A stretch of DNA of 6,562 nt from Candidatus Caldipriscus sp. T1.2 (GTDB lineage: Bacteria; Hydrothermota; Hydrothermia; LBFQ01). The stretch covers positions 1,454-8,015 of the forward strand of contig LBFQ01000008.1 of the NCBI GenBank assembly GCA_000980735.1, written 5' to 3'. A program made the position numbers and the translations under genes. Below, in pieces: positions 1-5,562 of this stretch (position 1 is its first letter; each line of letters opens with the position of its first letter). The notes under the pieces are model-generated. The model saw only the letters and a list, made by a program, of their open reading frames with translations, had not been told where the DNA came from and did not search any database.

Positions 1-519
1 GCTTTCGTTTAGTCCTTCCCAAGACGCGTCAAGACTATAGGAATCCTTCATTATGAACTCCCTAACCCTTAATATTCCCCCTCTGGGCCTGGGTTCGTCC
101 CTGAACTTCGTCTGTATCTGGTACCAAATTTGGGGAAGGTCTTTGTAAGATTTTATGTATTCCCTTGCGATTTCGGATATCACCTCCTCGTGTGTGGGTG
201 CTAAGGCGTACTCCCTACCCTTCCGATCCTTAAGGCGGAACATATCTTCCCCAAAGCTCTCCCACCTACCGGATTCCTTCCATAGGGAGGATGGGGTGAG
301 GGATGGCATGAAGAGCTCCTGGGCCCCTATCGCGTTCATCTCTTCCCTTATGATGTTTATTATCTTATGTAGGACCCTCCAACCTAAGGGTAAAAACGTA
401 TATACTCCGCTACTTAGCTGCCTTATATATCCGCCCTTTACCAAGAGCTTATGACTCTTGGTTTCCGCATCGGAGGGCGCTTCCCTGTAGGTTCTTATAA
501 GGGAAAGGCTTTGACGCAT
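1..519 (-). CDS. proS: Prolyl-tRNA synthetase, N-terminal part (gene runs off the left edge)
   Basis: Class II aminoacyl-tRNA synthetase that activates proline with ATP and charges tRNA-Pro in the cytoplasm. The 173 visible codons, read from ATG at 519, have no stop and continue past the window edge. The N-terminus follows the bacterial ProS pattern: KEAP-like REAPSDAE at residues 12-19, SHKLLVKGGYIRQLSSG at 22-38 and LPLG at 43-46. REEMNAIGAQELFMP (58-72) and SGRWESFGEDMFRLKDR (83-99) follow. THEE (109-112) is the proline/ATP-binding TxE region. Class II motif 2 is FRDEPRPRGGILRVREF (139-155), then MKDSYS (157-162). The family is normally about 570 residues when it carries the bacterial editing insertion, so motif 3, any editing domain and the anticodon-binding domain lie outside the window. 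The start sits 7 nt after the stop of the upstream exoribonuclease gene and has no clear Shine-Dalgarno (preceding bases are pyrimidine-rich), so translation may depend on coupling. Identity is secure from the motifs. Confidence 0.96.
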   Translation of the reverse strand, partial: MRQSLSLIRTYREAPSDAETKSHKLLVKGGYIRQLSSGVYTFLPLGWRVLHKIINIIREEMNAIGAQELFMPSLTPSSLWKESGRWESFGEDMFRLKDRKGREYALAPTHEEVISEIAREYIKSYKDLPQIWYQIQTKFRDEPRPRGGILRVREFIMKDSYSLDASWEGLNES

Positions 520-526
520 AGGGGGT

Positions 527-2284
527 TTATTCTAAAGGGGAGAGTGTTAAAGTTTGCTTAGCAAATGATACCCTTTTAATCTCAAAATCGTAGGTTTTCC
601 CAACTTCCAGATCAACATCGCTCCTTGCGTTTATTATTGGATATTCGGGAAGGAAGACCTCCCGGGCGGATATCGTAATTCCCCTCAACCTCTTCTCCCT
701 TGAAAGTTTATAAAGGATCAGAAAGTTGGTTCTATCCCTCTGAGCCTTGAAGTTTTTATATTCGCCGGAAAGGGCAGTACCCATCTCCTCCATAACCTTC
801 TTCTCATCCAAGGCTTCAAGGTAGCCGAGAACTGACAAAATCTGGTGCTGGTTTATCACGTCCGAGTACCTCCTTATTGGGGAGGTGGCCCTTACGTAAA
901 ATTCGGCGCCTATGGTTAAATTTGGTCCGGGTTCCGTTGAGGATCTTACGGTCCTTGATAGGTTTTTTATTTTTGCGTAATATAGCGGGTTGTTTTCCTC
1001 GGGAATTTCCCCTTCTATCTTTTGATCCTGGATCCTGTAAATTGCGGGTATGCGGTGTTTCGCCAGGAATTCCCCCGCCTTTATGTTGTAAAATATCATC
1101 AGCTCCGTTATCAACTTTACCGCCATGTTCGGATAGAAAACATCAACGAAAACCTCGTTATCTTTAATATAAACCTTTACAAAGGGACTATATAGGGCTA
1201 TTCCCCCCCTCTTCACCCTCATTTCCCTTAAATTCTCCGCAAATTTCACCAATTTTTCCCAAATCCCCATTTCCCTTAATTTCCCCTCCGCATCTTTATA
1301 GCTCATTTTGTGCTTGTTTATTACCCTTGCCACCTTGAAGCTATAACTGTAATCTCTTAGATCCACCTCCAAAGTTAAGGTGCTCCTCTCCTGTCCGGGA
1401 AGTAAGGAAGAATCCCTTACCACCTCAAGGGGATACATATTCCATTTTCCGTCGGGTAAATAAAGGGTTGAACCCCTCCTTAGGGCAAACCTATCTGCGG
1501 GCGAACCCCTATAACATATCCGATAAGGTAAGGCTATGTGTATGTAAAGCTTGTTTCCATCAACGGATATTGCGTCGTCTATATCCTCCGTATCCTCGCT
1601 ATCAATGGAGAAGGTTTCAAGATGGGTTAGATCCTCATAGGGGATTTCCCTTCCAAAAAATTCCAAGTTATTTTCCACCATGAGCTCTCTTATCTCGTGC
1701 GGTATATCATCAATTCCCAGAAATCCAGCATCTATAAACCTCTCCCAAAACTCAGGTATCCTTTTTATAACCTTTTCTACGTCCGGGTCCCCGGATCCGA
1801 AATTATAGATCTCCAAAACCTTTTCAATTATTGGGCTACTTTTCCCGCTCAAAACCCCCTCTATCTCCCTAAGGATCCTCTCCCTCCTCTCCTCCGCCAT
1901 CCTTGAAGATATTATGCTATTTACCTCCCCTTCACTTCTCCTTATCAATTTCTCCCCCTCAACCTTGAAATATGGTGAGGAGGATAAAATGAGGTAAGCC
2001 CCAGCCCTGAATTCCGCGGAATTTTTCCCAAAAATTGAACAGAACGTGTCTATATCCAGATCCTCACCGATTTCCCATATCTCCCTAACCTGTTCCTCCA
2101 AAAAAATTCCCCTTATCTTCCCAAAATCCGGGAACTTTGATACCTCCCCGCATACGAATTCCACCTCCCTTTCCTTTAAATTTACTACCCTTCCCAGCTC
2201 ATCCTCACCGACAAACTTACCCTCCCTGAATTCCCCCACCGCTAAGTATCTCCTTCCCCCCTTTGAGTATATTACCAACTTCAA
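527..2284 (-). CDS. RNB-domain exoribonuclease (RNase II/R family)
   Basis: Predicted 3'-to-5' processive exoribonuclease acting on mRNA and structured RNA in the cytoplasm; 585 residues. The catalytic RNB domain spans roughly residues 215-535. Its Mg-binding acidic cluster is SIDSEDTEDIDDA (226-238); D228, D234, D236 and D237 align with E. coli RNase II D201, D207, D209 and D210. Y275 in TLYLP matches RNase II Y253, which clamps the RNA end. LITELMIFYN (391-400), IPAIYRIQ (412-419) and the family signature ATSPIRRYSD (466-475) follow, the last supplying the catalytic Arg. The N-terminal ~200 residues should hold small RNA-binding domains, and the end (about 535-585) looks like an S1/OB-type beta domain (VGKTYDFEIKRVSFAKQTLTL). 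One oddity is HIALP (249-253), where the family usually has an IAD motif. The start is TTG, overlapping the grpE stop by 4 nt (TTGA), with a G-rich GAGGGTAGGTG stretch just upstream. RNase II versus RNase R cannot be settled by eye; the length is nearer RNase II. Confidence 0.93.
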   Translation of the reverse strand: MKLVIYSKGGRRYLAVGEFREGKFVGEDELGRVVNLKEREVEFVCGEVSKFPDFGKIRGIFLEEQVREIWEIGEDLDIDTFCSIFGKNSAEFRAGAYLILSSSPYFKVEGEKLIRRSEGEVNSIISSRMAEERRERILREIEGVLSGKSSPIIEKVLEIYNFGSGDPDVEKVIKRIPEFWERFIDAGFLGIDDIPHEIRELMVENNLEFFGREIPYEDLTHLETFSIDSEDTEDIDDAISVDGNKLYIHIALPYRICYRGSPADRFALRRGSTLYLPDGKWNMYPLEVVRDSSLLPGQERSTLTLEVDLRDYSYSFKVARVINKHKMSYKDAEGKLREMGIWEKLVKFAENLREMRVKRGGIALYSPFVKVYIKDNEVFVDVFYPNMAVKLITELMIFYNIKAGEFLAKHRIPAIYRIQDQKIEGEIPEENNPLYYAKIKNLSRTVRSSTEPGPNLTIGAEFYVRATSPIRRYSDVINQHQILSVLGYLEALDEKKVMEEMGTALSGEYKNFKAQRDRTNFLILYKLSREKRLRGITISAREVFLPEYPIINARSDVDLEVGKTYDFEIKRVSFAKQTLTLSPLE

Positions 2285-2778
2285 ATCGATACACCTACCC
2301 TCGCAGGTTTAATAAGCTTATCCCCAAATTTCCAACCCACCTCAAAAACGACCGCAATTTTACCTTTGGGAAGCTCGGATGAAACGGCGGTTAAAGCCTC
2401 GTGCTTCTCTGGATCAAAATCCTCCCCAACCGAGGGTGAGATCTTTTCGATCCTAAGGTTCCTTAAGGTGTGTTCCATCTTCCTGTATATTACGCCGACG
2501 CTTTCCTTCAGGTTCTCGGGGATATCCAGGGAAGATAAGTGGTTAAGGAGTCTGTCTATGTCCTCAAGGAGGGGCAATAACTCCTTTACGAAGGATTCTT
2601 TTATGCTTTCCTCCCTCTGTTTTGCCTTTACCTCCATAACCTTCTTCAAAGCTTCGTAATCGTTCAGGATGTTATAAAGAGAAAGTTTTATCTTTAAGTT
2701 TTCCCCCTTAAGCTCGGATATCGTTTTCAGCTCTAAGACTTTTGCGGAATGTGATAACAACCTTTCAACCTTCCTCAT
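2281..2778 (-). CDS. grpE: GrpE, nucleotide exchange factor of DnaK
   Basis: Co-chaperone that releases ADP from DnaK (Hsp70) and so resets the folding cycle; acts as a cytoplasmic dimer. The first ~75 residues are charged and predicted helical (SELKGENLKIKLSLYNILND at 21-40, then KQREESIKESFVKELLPLLEDIDRLL at 53-78), matching the long paired helix and its LLPxLD-type element. The C-terminal beta-wing carries the family signature: GEDFDPEKHEAL (118-129), KGKIAVVFEVGWKFGDKLIKPARVGVS (138-164), with W149 where Tyr is usual. At 165 residues it is shorter than most GrpE (about 180-200), mainly through loss of the disordered N-terminus. The ATG at 2778 overlaps the upstream dapF-like gene by 14 nt and has only a weak ribosome site. 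A TTG at codon 7 (2760-2758) lies 8 nt after a strong AGGAAGG and could be the true start, giving 159 residues. dnaK and dnaJ are not in the window. Confidence 0.93.
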   Translation of the reverse strand: MRKVERLLSHSAKVLELKTISELKGENLKIKLSLYNILNDYEALKKVMEVKAKQREESIKESFVKELLPLLEDIDRLLNHLSSLDIPENLKESVGVIYRKMEHTLRNLRIEKISPSVGEDFDPEKHEALTAVSSELPKGKIAVVFEVGWKFGDKLIKPARVGVSI

Positions 2779-3391
2779 ATTCTATCGGATTTTCCAAAGT
2801 AAAACCTTTACCACTTATGGAAACCTTACCCCAATCCCCGGATAAAGTTTTCACGAAAACCCTGTGAAAGCTTTTCCTCATTATGTAATCTATCCCGGCG
2901 GATAGGCTACCCGTGGCGCATCCCAAGGCTTCCGAAGGATGCCCCTGCTCCCATGTTCTAACGAAGATAATTTCTCCAAAGGGTTTATAGAAGTTTATGT
3001 GGTAATCCGTATTTTCAAGGAATGGTTTGAAATTTGGGTTTTCGCTCGGAAATACCATATGTTTCACCCCCTCCATATGCACCGTTGAAAACTCCCCAAA
3101 GTTCCTATATTCCACCTCAAGCTCTATCCCCACCATATTCCCGTTTAGATAAACCTTCTTTGGACCCTCAGCCCAAACGATGTAATCCCTCAGATTTTTC
3201 CTCATCATATTCAGGAAACCCACCACCCTCGTGGCGTTCCCGCAAAAGGGTACTTTTTTCCCCAAGTAATTTATATATATCAACCTCTCCTCATCCTCCA
3301 CTATCCAACCGCTTATTCCCCTAACCCTTAAATCTATCTCCTCCTCATTCTTTACCACCACAAAGGTATCCCCCCCTATCCTGAACCTCAT
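2765..3391 (-). CDS. dapF: Diaminopimelate epimerase-family protein, compact form (DapF-like)
   Basis: DapF interconverts LL- and meso-diaminopimelate without a cofactor, using two cysteines, in lysine and peptidoglycan precursor synthesis. This 208-residue protein keeps the family layout. GGDTFVVV (6-13) matches the N-terminal GxGNDFVV element and GISGWIV (25-31) the GIGADG element. FCGNATR (49-55) holds first catalytic Cys C50, and GVKHMVF (108-114) matches the GxPHxV strand. VRTWEQG (144-150) and SEALGCATGSLSAG (153-166) hold E148, E154 and second catalytic Cys C158, where typical enzymes read ACGTG. It is about 60 residues shorter than usual DapF (about 270), losing material mainly in the N-terminal half between the substrate loops. 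Both cysteines and both glutamates are present, so it is probably an active cofactor-independent racemase or epimerase, but substrate could differ from diaminopimelate. The ATG overlaps the preceding gene by 4 nt (ATGA) and has the best ribosome site in the block, GGGAGG with a 5-nt gap. Confidence 0.8.
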   Translation of the reverse strand: MRFRIGGDTFVVVKNEEEIDLRVRGISGWIVEDEERLIYINYLGKKVPFCGNATRVVGFLNMMRKNLRDYIVWAEGPKKVYLNGNMVGIELEVEYRNFGEFSTVHMEGVKHMVFPSENPNFKPFLENTDYHINFYKPFGEIIFVRTWEQGHPSEALGCATGSLSAGIDYIMRKSFHRVFVKTLSGDWGKVSISGKGFTLENPIEYEEG

Positions 3392-3648
3392 AAGTACCTC
3401 CCGATGATCGCAAAAAGCGAGGCAACCAAAGCCCCCAAAATTGAAGCTTCAATTTTAAAGCCGAGCTTTATTAGAAAAAAGAAAAGGTCTATTTCAAGAT
3501 TTTCAAGCCCGAATTGGAATTTGTGTGTTGCAACTTCGAGGGCACCGCTTTGGGGGAGGAGTTGGGGTAAGGAGGAGGATAGGAACTCCCCTACGATGAA
3601 GCCAAGAATGAAGAGGATGACATAGAAAATTGGGGGTTTTCGGAACAA
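3388..3648 (-). CDS. Small membrane protein, DUF4321-like
   Basis: Protein of 86 residues with no assigned function. It has two predicted membrane helices: residues 7-24 (IFYVILFILGFIVGEFLS region) and about 66-84 (KIEASILGALVASLFAIIG). Between them is a segment with FGLENLEIDLFFFLIKLGFKIEASILG (46-72). The pattern of a short N-terminal helix ending in a GxxxGEFL-type motif, then an LDL...FGF...NLASILG-like stretch, matches my recollection of the DUF4321 family, but I could not run a profile search. The only in-frame conventional start is TTG at 3648-3646, one nucleotide beyond the tRNA-Leu 3' end. Upstream in-frame codons run into the tRNA and offer no ATG, GTG or TTG, and no Shine-Dalgarno is visible. 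The 3' end overlaps the dapF-like gene by 4 nt. The coding call rests on the helices, the coupling and the family resemblance. Confidence 0.75.
   Translation of the reverse strand: MFRKPPIFYVILFILGFIVGEFLSSSLPQLLPQSGALEVATHKFQFGLENLEIDLFFFLIKLGFKIEASILGALVASLFAIIGRYL
3397..3402 (-). promoter_or_regulatory. Ribosome binding site of the dapF-like gene
   Basis: GGGAGG on the minus strand, 5 nt before the ATG at 3391. It lies inside the 3' end of the DUF4321-like gene and fixes the dapF-like start. It contrasts with the weak or absent sites before the DUF4321-like, proS and sdhC-like genes. Confidence 0.75.
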
Positions 3649-3649
3649 G

Positions 3650-3734
3650 TGCCGGGGGCGGGACTTGAACCCGCACGGGGATTTAACCCCAGAGGATTTT
3701 AAGTCCCCTGCGTCTGCCGTTCCGCCACCCCGGC
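3650..3734 (-). tRNA. tRNA-Leu (anticodon TAA)
   Basis: An 85-nt class II tRNA read on the minus strand. The acceptor stem pairs GCCGGGG with CCCCGGC, followed by discriminator A at 3650. The D arm has GCG/CGC pairing. The anticodon stem GGGGA/TCCTC (one G-U) encloses loop CTTAAAA with anticodon TAA at 3701-3699. A long variable arm pairs GGGG with CCCC around TTAAAT, as expected for leucine tRNAs. The T arm is GCGGG-TTCAAGT-CCCGC. The 3' CCA is not encoded (CTT follows the discriminator), so a CCA-adding enzyme and, most likely, RNase Z cleavage are needed. It heads the leftward gene block, with its 5' end 46 bp from the divergent sdhC-like start, and almost abuts the next gene. Confidence 0.97.
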
Positions 3735-3780
3735 AAAGAAGATATTTTAAAGTTGAAGAGCAACCTTAAAATATCCCGAT
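3735..3780. promoter_or_regulatory. Divergent intergenic region with presumed promoters for tRNA-Leu (minus) and sdhC-like (plus)
   Basis: This is the only non-coding stretch between the two divergent blocks, so promoters for both should lie here unless one starts inside the opposite gene. TAAAAT occurs on the plus strand at 3767-3772, 8 nt before the sdhC-like ATG, and on the minus strand at 3749-3744, 9 nt before the tRNA 5' end. If these are -10 boxes, the tRNA transcript would begin within a few nt of the mature 5' end and the sdhC-like mRNA would be essentially leaderless. No -35 hexamer (TTGACA-like) sits 16-18 nt upstream of either box, so the assignment is tentative. Confidence 0.45.
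3741..3775. repeat. Inverted repeat, 15-bp arms, 5-nt spacer (operator candidate)
   Basis: Left arm 3741-3755 (GATATTTTAAAGTTG) and right arm 3761-3775 (CAACCTTAAAATATC) are reverse complements at 14 of 15 positions, separated by AAGAG. The one mismatch (A3751 opposite C3765) becomes a G-U pair if the minus strand is transcribed. The core reads TTG-N5-CAA. It lies between two divergent gene starts and has no T-run directly after it, so a regulator-binding site over both promoters is more likely than a terminator. The regulator is not identifiable from the sequence. Confidence 0.7.
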
Positions 3781-4209
3781 ATGCTTGATAAGAGAAAAGG
3801 AATAATAAGGTGGCTTTTTGGGGGAAGGTATAACCTTGAGGCTTATATGTTTGCCCTTCACAGGATAACGGGGATAGGTCTGGCGATATACTTACCGATG
3901 CATATAATAGTTACAAGCACAAGGGCTTTTGGACCGGAGGCTTGGAAATCGGTTATGAGCAAAGTAGCCGAAGGTCCCGTAGTACATTTTCTTGAGTGGG
4001 TTTTGGTGGTTGGAATAGCTATACACGGTTTGAACGGGTTAAGGTTGATCCTCACGGAGTTTGGACTGTTCTTAGGGAAGCCATCAAAACCCATATATCC
4101 CTACAAAACCTCCATTGATAGGCAGAGGCTCCTTACGGGCGGTGTGATAATTTTATCTGCGATATTTATGATATACAGCCTTATAGTCTTCTCACCGAAA
4201 ATTTTATGA
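3781..4209 (+). CDS. sdhC: Succinate dehydrogenase/fumarate reductase cytochrome b subunit (SdhC-like)
   Basis: Membrane anchor subunit that binds heme b and quinone and passes electrons between the SdhAB catalytic part and the quinone pool. It has 142 residues and three predicted membrane helices: about 28-48, 67-93 and 117-137. The first helix starts with the family motif HRITGIGLAIYLPMH (27-41), whose Ser/Arg-side residues usually line the quinone site. The second ends in HGLNGLRLILTEFG (82-95), matching the HxxxGxRxxxxD heme-ligand motif with H82 as the likely axial ligand; H41 is another candidate. The length is usual for single SdhC subunits. The ATG comes 5 bases after the inverted repeat and has no Shine-Dalgarno, suggesting a leaderless message. 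sdhA, sdhB and sdhD are absent here: the gene before it is divergent and the gene after it is unrelated, so the partners must be elsewhere. Family is clear; which enzyme direction it serves is not. Confidence 0.87.
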   Translation: MLDKRKGIIRWLFGGRYNLEAYMFALHRITGIGLAIYLPMHIIVTSTRAFGPEAWKSVMSKVAEGPVVHFLEWVLVVGIAIHGLNGLRLILTEFGLFLGKPSKPIYPYKTSIDRQRLLTGGVIILSAIFMIYSLIVFSPKIL

Positions 4210-4733
4210 GGGTTTTCATAGCCCTCAATCTCCCCAAAGACATTAAAAGTATTCTATTTGATCTGGGAAGGGAAATAAGAATTAGGTATCCCTTCATAAA
4301 GCCCGTACCCGAGGGAAACCTTCATATTACCTTAAGGTTTTTGGGGGAGATAAGTGAGGAAAAATGCGAGATTTTGAAGGAAAACCTTAAGGACCTGGGT
4401 AAGTCCTTCCCTTTGAAGCTTTCGAAGGTTGGGGGGTTCCCGACGGAGATGGGGGCGAGGGTGATATGGGTGGGGTTTGAGGAGGATAAAGAGCTTGTTG
4501 AACTGAGCTTTAAGGTTGACACTATTGTTGATTCTTTGGGATTTCCGAAAAGGGATAAACCTTTTGTTCCGCATATAACTTTGGCGAGGACGGAAAAGCC
4601 CGTAAACGTTGAGAACTTTAAAGTGAAAAATTTAACTTTTTTTGCTAAGGAAGTGGTAATTTACCAGAGCATCCTCGCAAAGCCCAACGCAATATACAAA
4701 TCCCTGAAGGTTATACATCTTGAAGGCGATTGA
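4206..4733 (+). CDS. thpR: RNA 2',3'-cyclic phosphodiesterase (ThpR / LigT family)
   Basis: Member of the 2H phosphoesterase superfamily; the family hydrolyses 2',3'-cyclic phosphate RNA ends to 2'-phosphates and can ligate tRNA halves in vitro. It has 175 residues, a normal length. Both HxTx catalytic motifs are present: HITLRFLG (40-47, H40 and T42) and HITLAR (123-128, H123 and T125). The N-terminus MRVFIALNLP (1-10), the VPEGNLHITL strand and the FPKRDKPFVPHITLAR segment (113-128) are typical. IYQSILAKPNAIYKSL (152-167) fits the final strand pair. The ATG overlaps the sdhC-like stop by 4 nt (ATGA) and has no strong ribosome site of its own, so it is probably translated by coupling. The cellular substrate of this family in bacteria is not settled. 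Confidence 0.94.
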   Translation: MRVFIALNLPKDIKSILFDLGREIRIRYPFIKPVPEGNLHITLRFLGEISEEKCEILKENLKDLGKSFPLKLSKVGGFPTEMGARVIWVGFEEDKELVELSFKVDTIVDSLGFPKRDKPFVPHITLARTEKPVNVENFKVKNLTFFAKEVVIYQSILAKPNAIYKSLKVIHLEGD

Positions 4734-5553
4734 TGGAACAATAACCCTCCTTTCCTTCCTATGGATCCCTAAGGCGAAATTTTACTATTTTTACTCCGCC
4801 CCCGGTGATAGCTTAGTAATAAAAGTTAAGGCAAAAAAGGAGCTTGATGGGTTGTATTTTGGAAGGTTCAACGAAAGGCCTTTGCTTTCGGAGGTTTACA
4901 CTAAGGAGGTGGTTTGGAGCACTAAATCTGATACGCAAACCCTATGGTTCATAATGTTCCTACAGGCAGGCTTTTTTGAGAAAAACGAGGTTTCATTTGA
5001 GGTTTGGAGGTTTAACAACGACAGCTCTTTAAAAAACTTTAATACAAGGGTGATATTTGAAAGGAGGAAAGTTTTTTATGTTGATACCCTTTGGGATAGT
5101 GTGCCGAAGTTATACAAAACTTGGAGGGTTTTAATACCGCCATTATCAAGCTCCCTTTACGGTGCCCTTTTTGATGGTGAGCTTTCTTTTGAATCGGATG
5201 GGGAAAATTTTGTACTCTGGGTTGCGGAAAGGGCTTACGACGATTCCCTTAGATTTCTCTTTGGGGAAAGCTTCTTTGAGAGGCGAAGGTGCACATCGGC
5301 GGCTTTCGGTAAGGTTTTAAATGCGTTTATTGTGCATTATGTAAGTTTAGATACGTTAAAGTTCGTAAGGGTAAGCCTAAACTCCTGCGAAAAGTTCTAT
5401 ATACCCGAGGGGAAATATTTGCTGATTTTGGAGAATTTATCAACGGATAGGGTGGATTTGGTTGTGAGGTTGTTGAAAGTGAAGCTAATACCTAAGGAGA
5501 TAAAAAGATACAAATATGTGAGTTTTCCAAGGAGGGAGGGCGACTCGCGTTAG
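4720..5553 (+). CDS. Unrecognised beta-rich protein, possibly exported
   Basis: I do not recognise this 277-residue protein. It starts at TTG 4720, which overlaps the thpR end by 14 nt and has GAAGG 9 nt upstream; no better in-frame start is nearby. A short hydrophobic stretch ITLLSFLWIPKA (8-19) could be a signal peptide or may be an internal strand. The rest is rich in aromatic and beta-forming residues. Two similar halves are suggested: residues 28-98 (DSLVIKVKAK, then LYFGRF, ending EVSFEVWRF) and about 140-254 (ending GKYLLILENLSTDRVDLVVRLLKV). The ends of both halves look like the last strand pair of a beta-sandwich. Two cysteines (C191, C223) fall in the second half. It sits between an RNA-end enzyme and a DUF429-like protein in a run of overlapping genes. 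A beta-sandwich binding domain is only a structural guess, and no function is assigned. Confidence 0.8.
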   Translation: MKAIDGTITLLSFLWIPKAKFYYFYSAPGDSLVIKVKAKKELDGLYFGRFNERPLLSEVYTKEVVWSTKSDTQTLWFIMFLQAGFFEKNEVSFEVWRFNNDSSLKNFNTRVIFERRKVFYVDTLWDSVPKLYKTWRVLIPPLSSSLYGALFDGELSFESDGENFVLWVAERAYDDSLRFLFGESFFERRRCTSAAFGKVLNAFIVHYVSLDTLKFVRVSLNSCEKFYIPEGKYLLILENLSTDRVDLVVRLLKVKLIPKEIKRYKYVSFPRREGDSR

Positions 5554-5562
5554 AATTGGGGG

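Noticed and set aside
155..454. Plus-strand open frame of 99 codons opposite proS
   Set aside because: The minus strand here encodes unmistakable ProS motifs; the plus frame is Ser/Pro-rich antisense with no family pattern.
877..2312. Several plus-strand open frames opposite the exoribonuclease (877-1167, 1468-1683, 1697-1906, 2046-2312)
   Set aside because: All are antisense to a well-conserved RNB protein and have the Pro/Ser/Leu-rich composition expected from reading purine-rich codons backwards.
3034..3625. Plus-strand frames opposite the dapF-like and DUF4321-like genes
   Set aside because: They are shadows; the minus frames carry family motifs, membrane helices and coupled starts.
3646..3734. 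tRNA-Leu considered as an integration (att) site
   Set aside because: No integrase, no repeated tRNA 3' fragment and no mobile genes are visible; the adjacent gene is a normal operon member.
3741..3775. Inverted repeat considered as an intrinsic terminator
   Set aside because: It lies between two divergent gene starts, the stem is AT-rich at its base, and no T-run follows on either side, so there is no transcript for it to terminate.
4325..4395. CTTAAGG/CCTTAAGG words recurring in thpR and elsewhere (for example near 229 and 2466)
   Set aside because: They fall in reading frame as common Leu-Lys-type codon pairs at irregular spacing; not a convincing repeat family.
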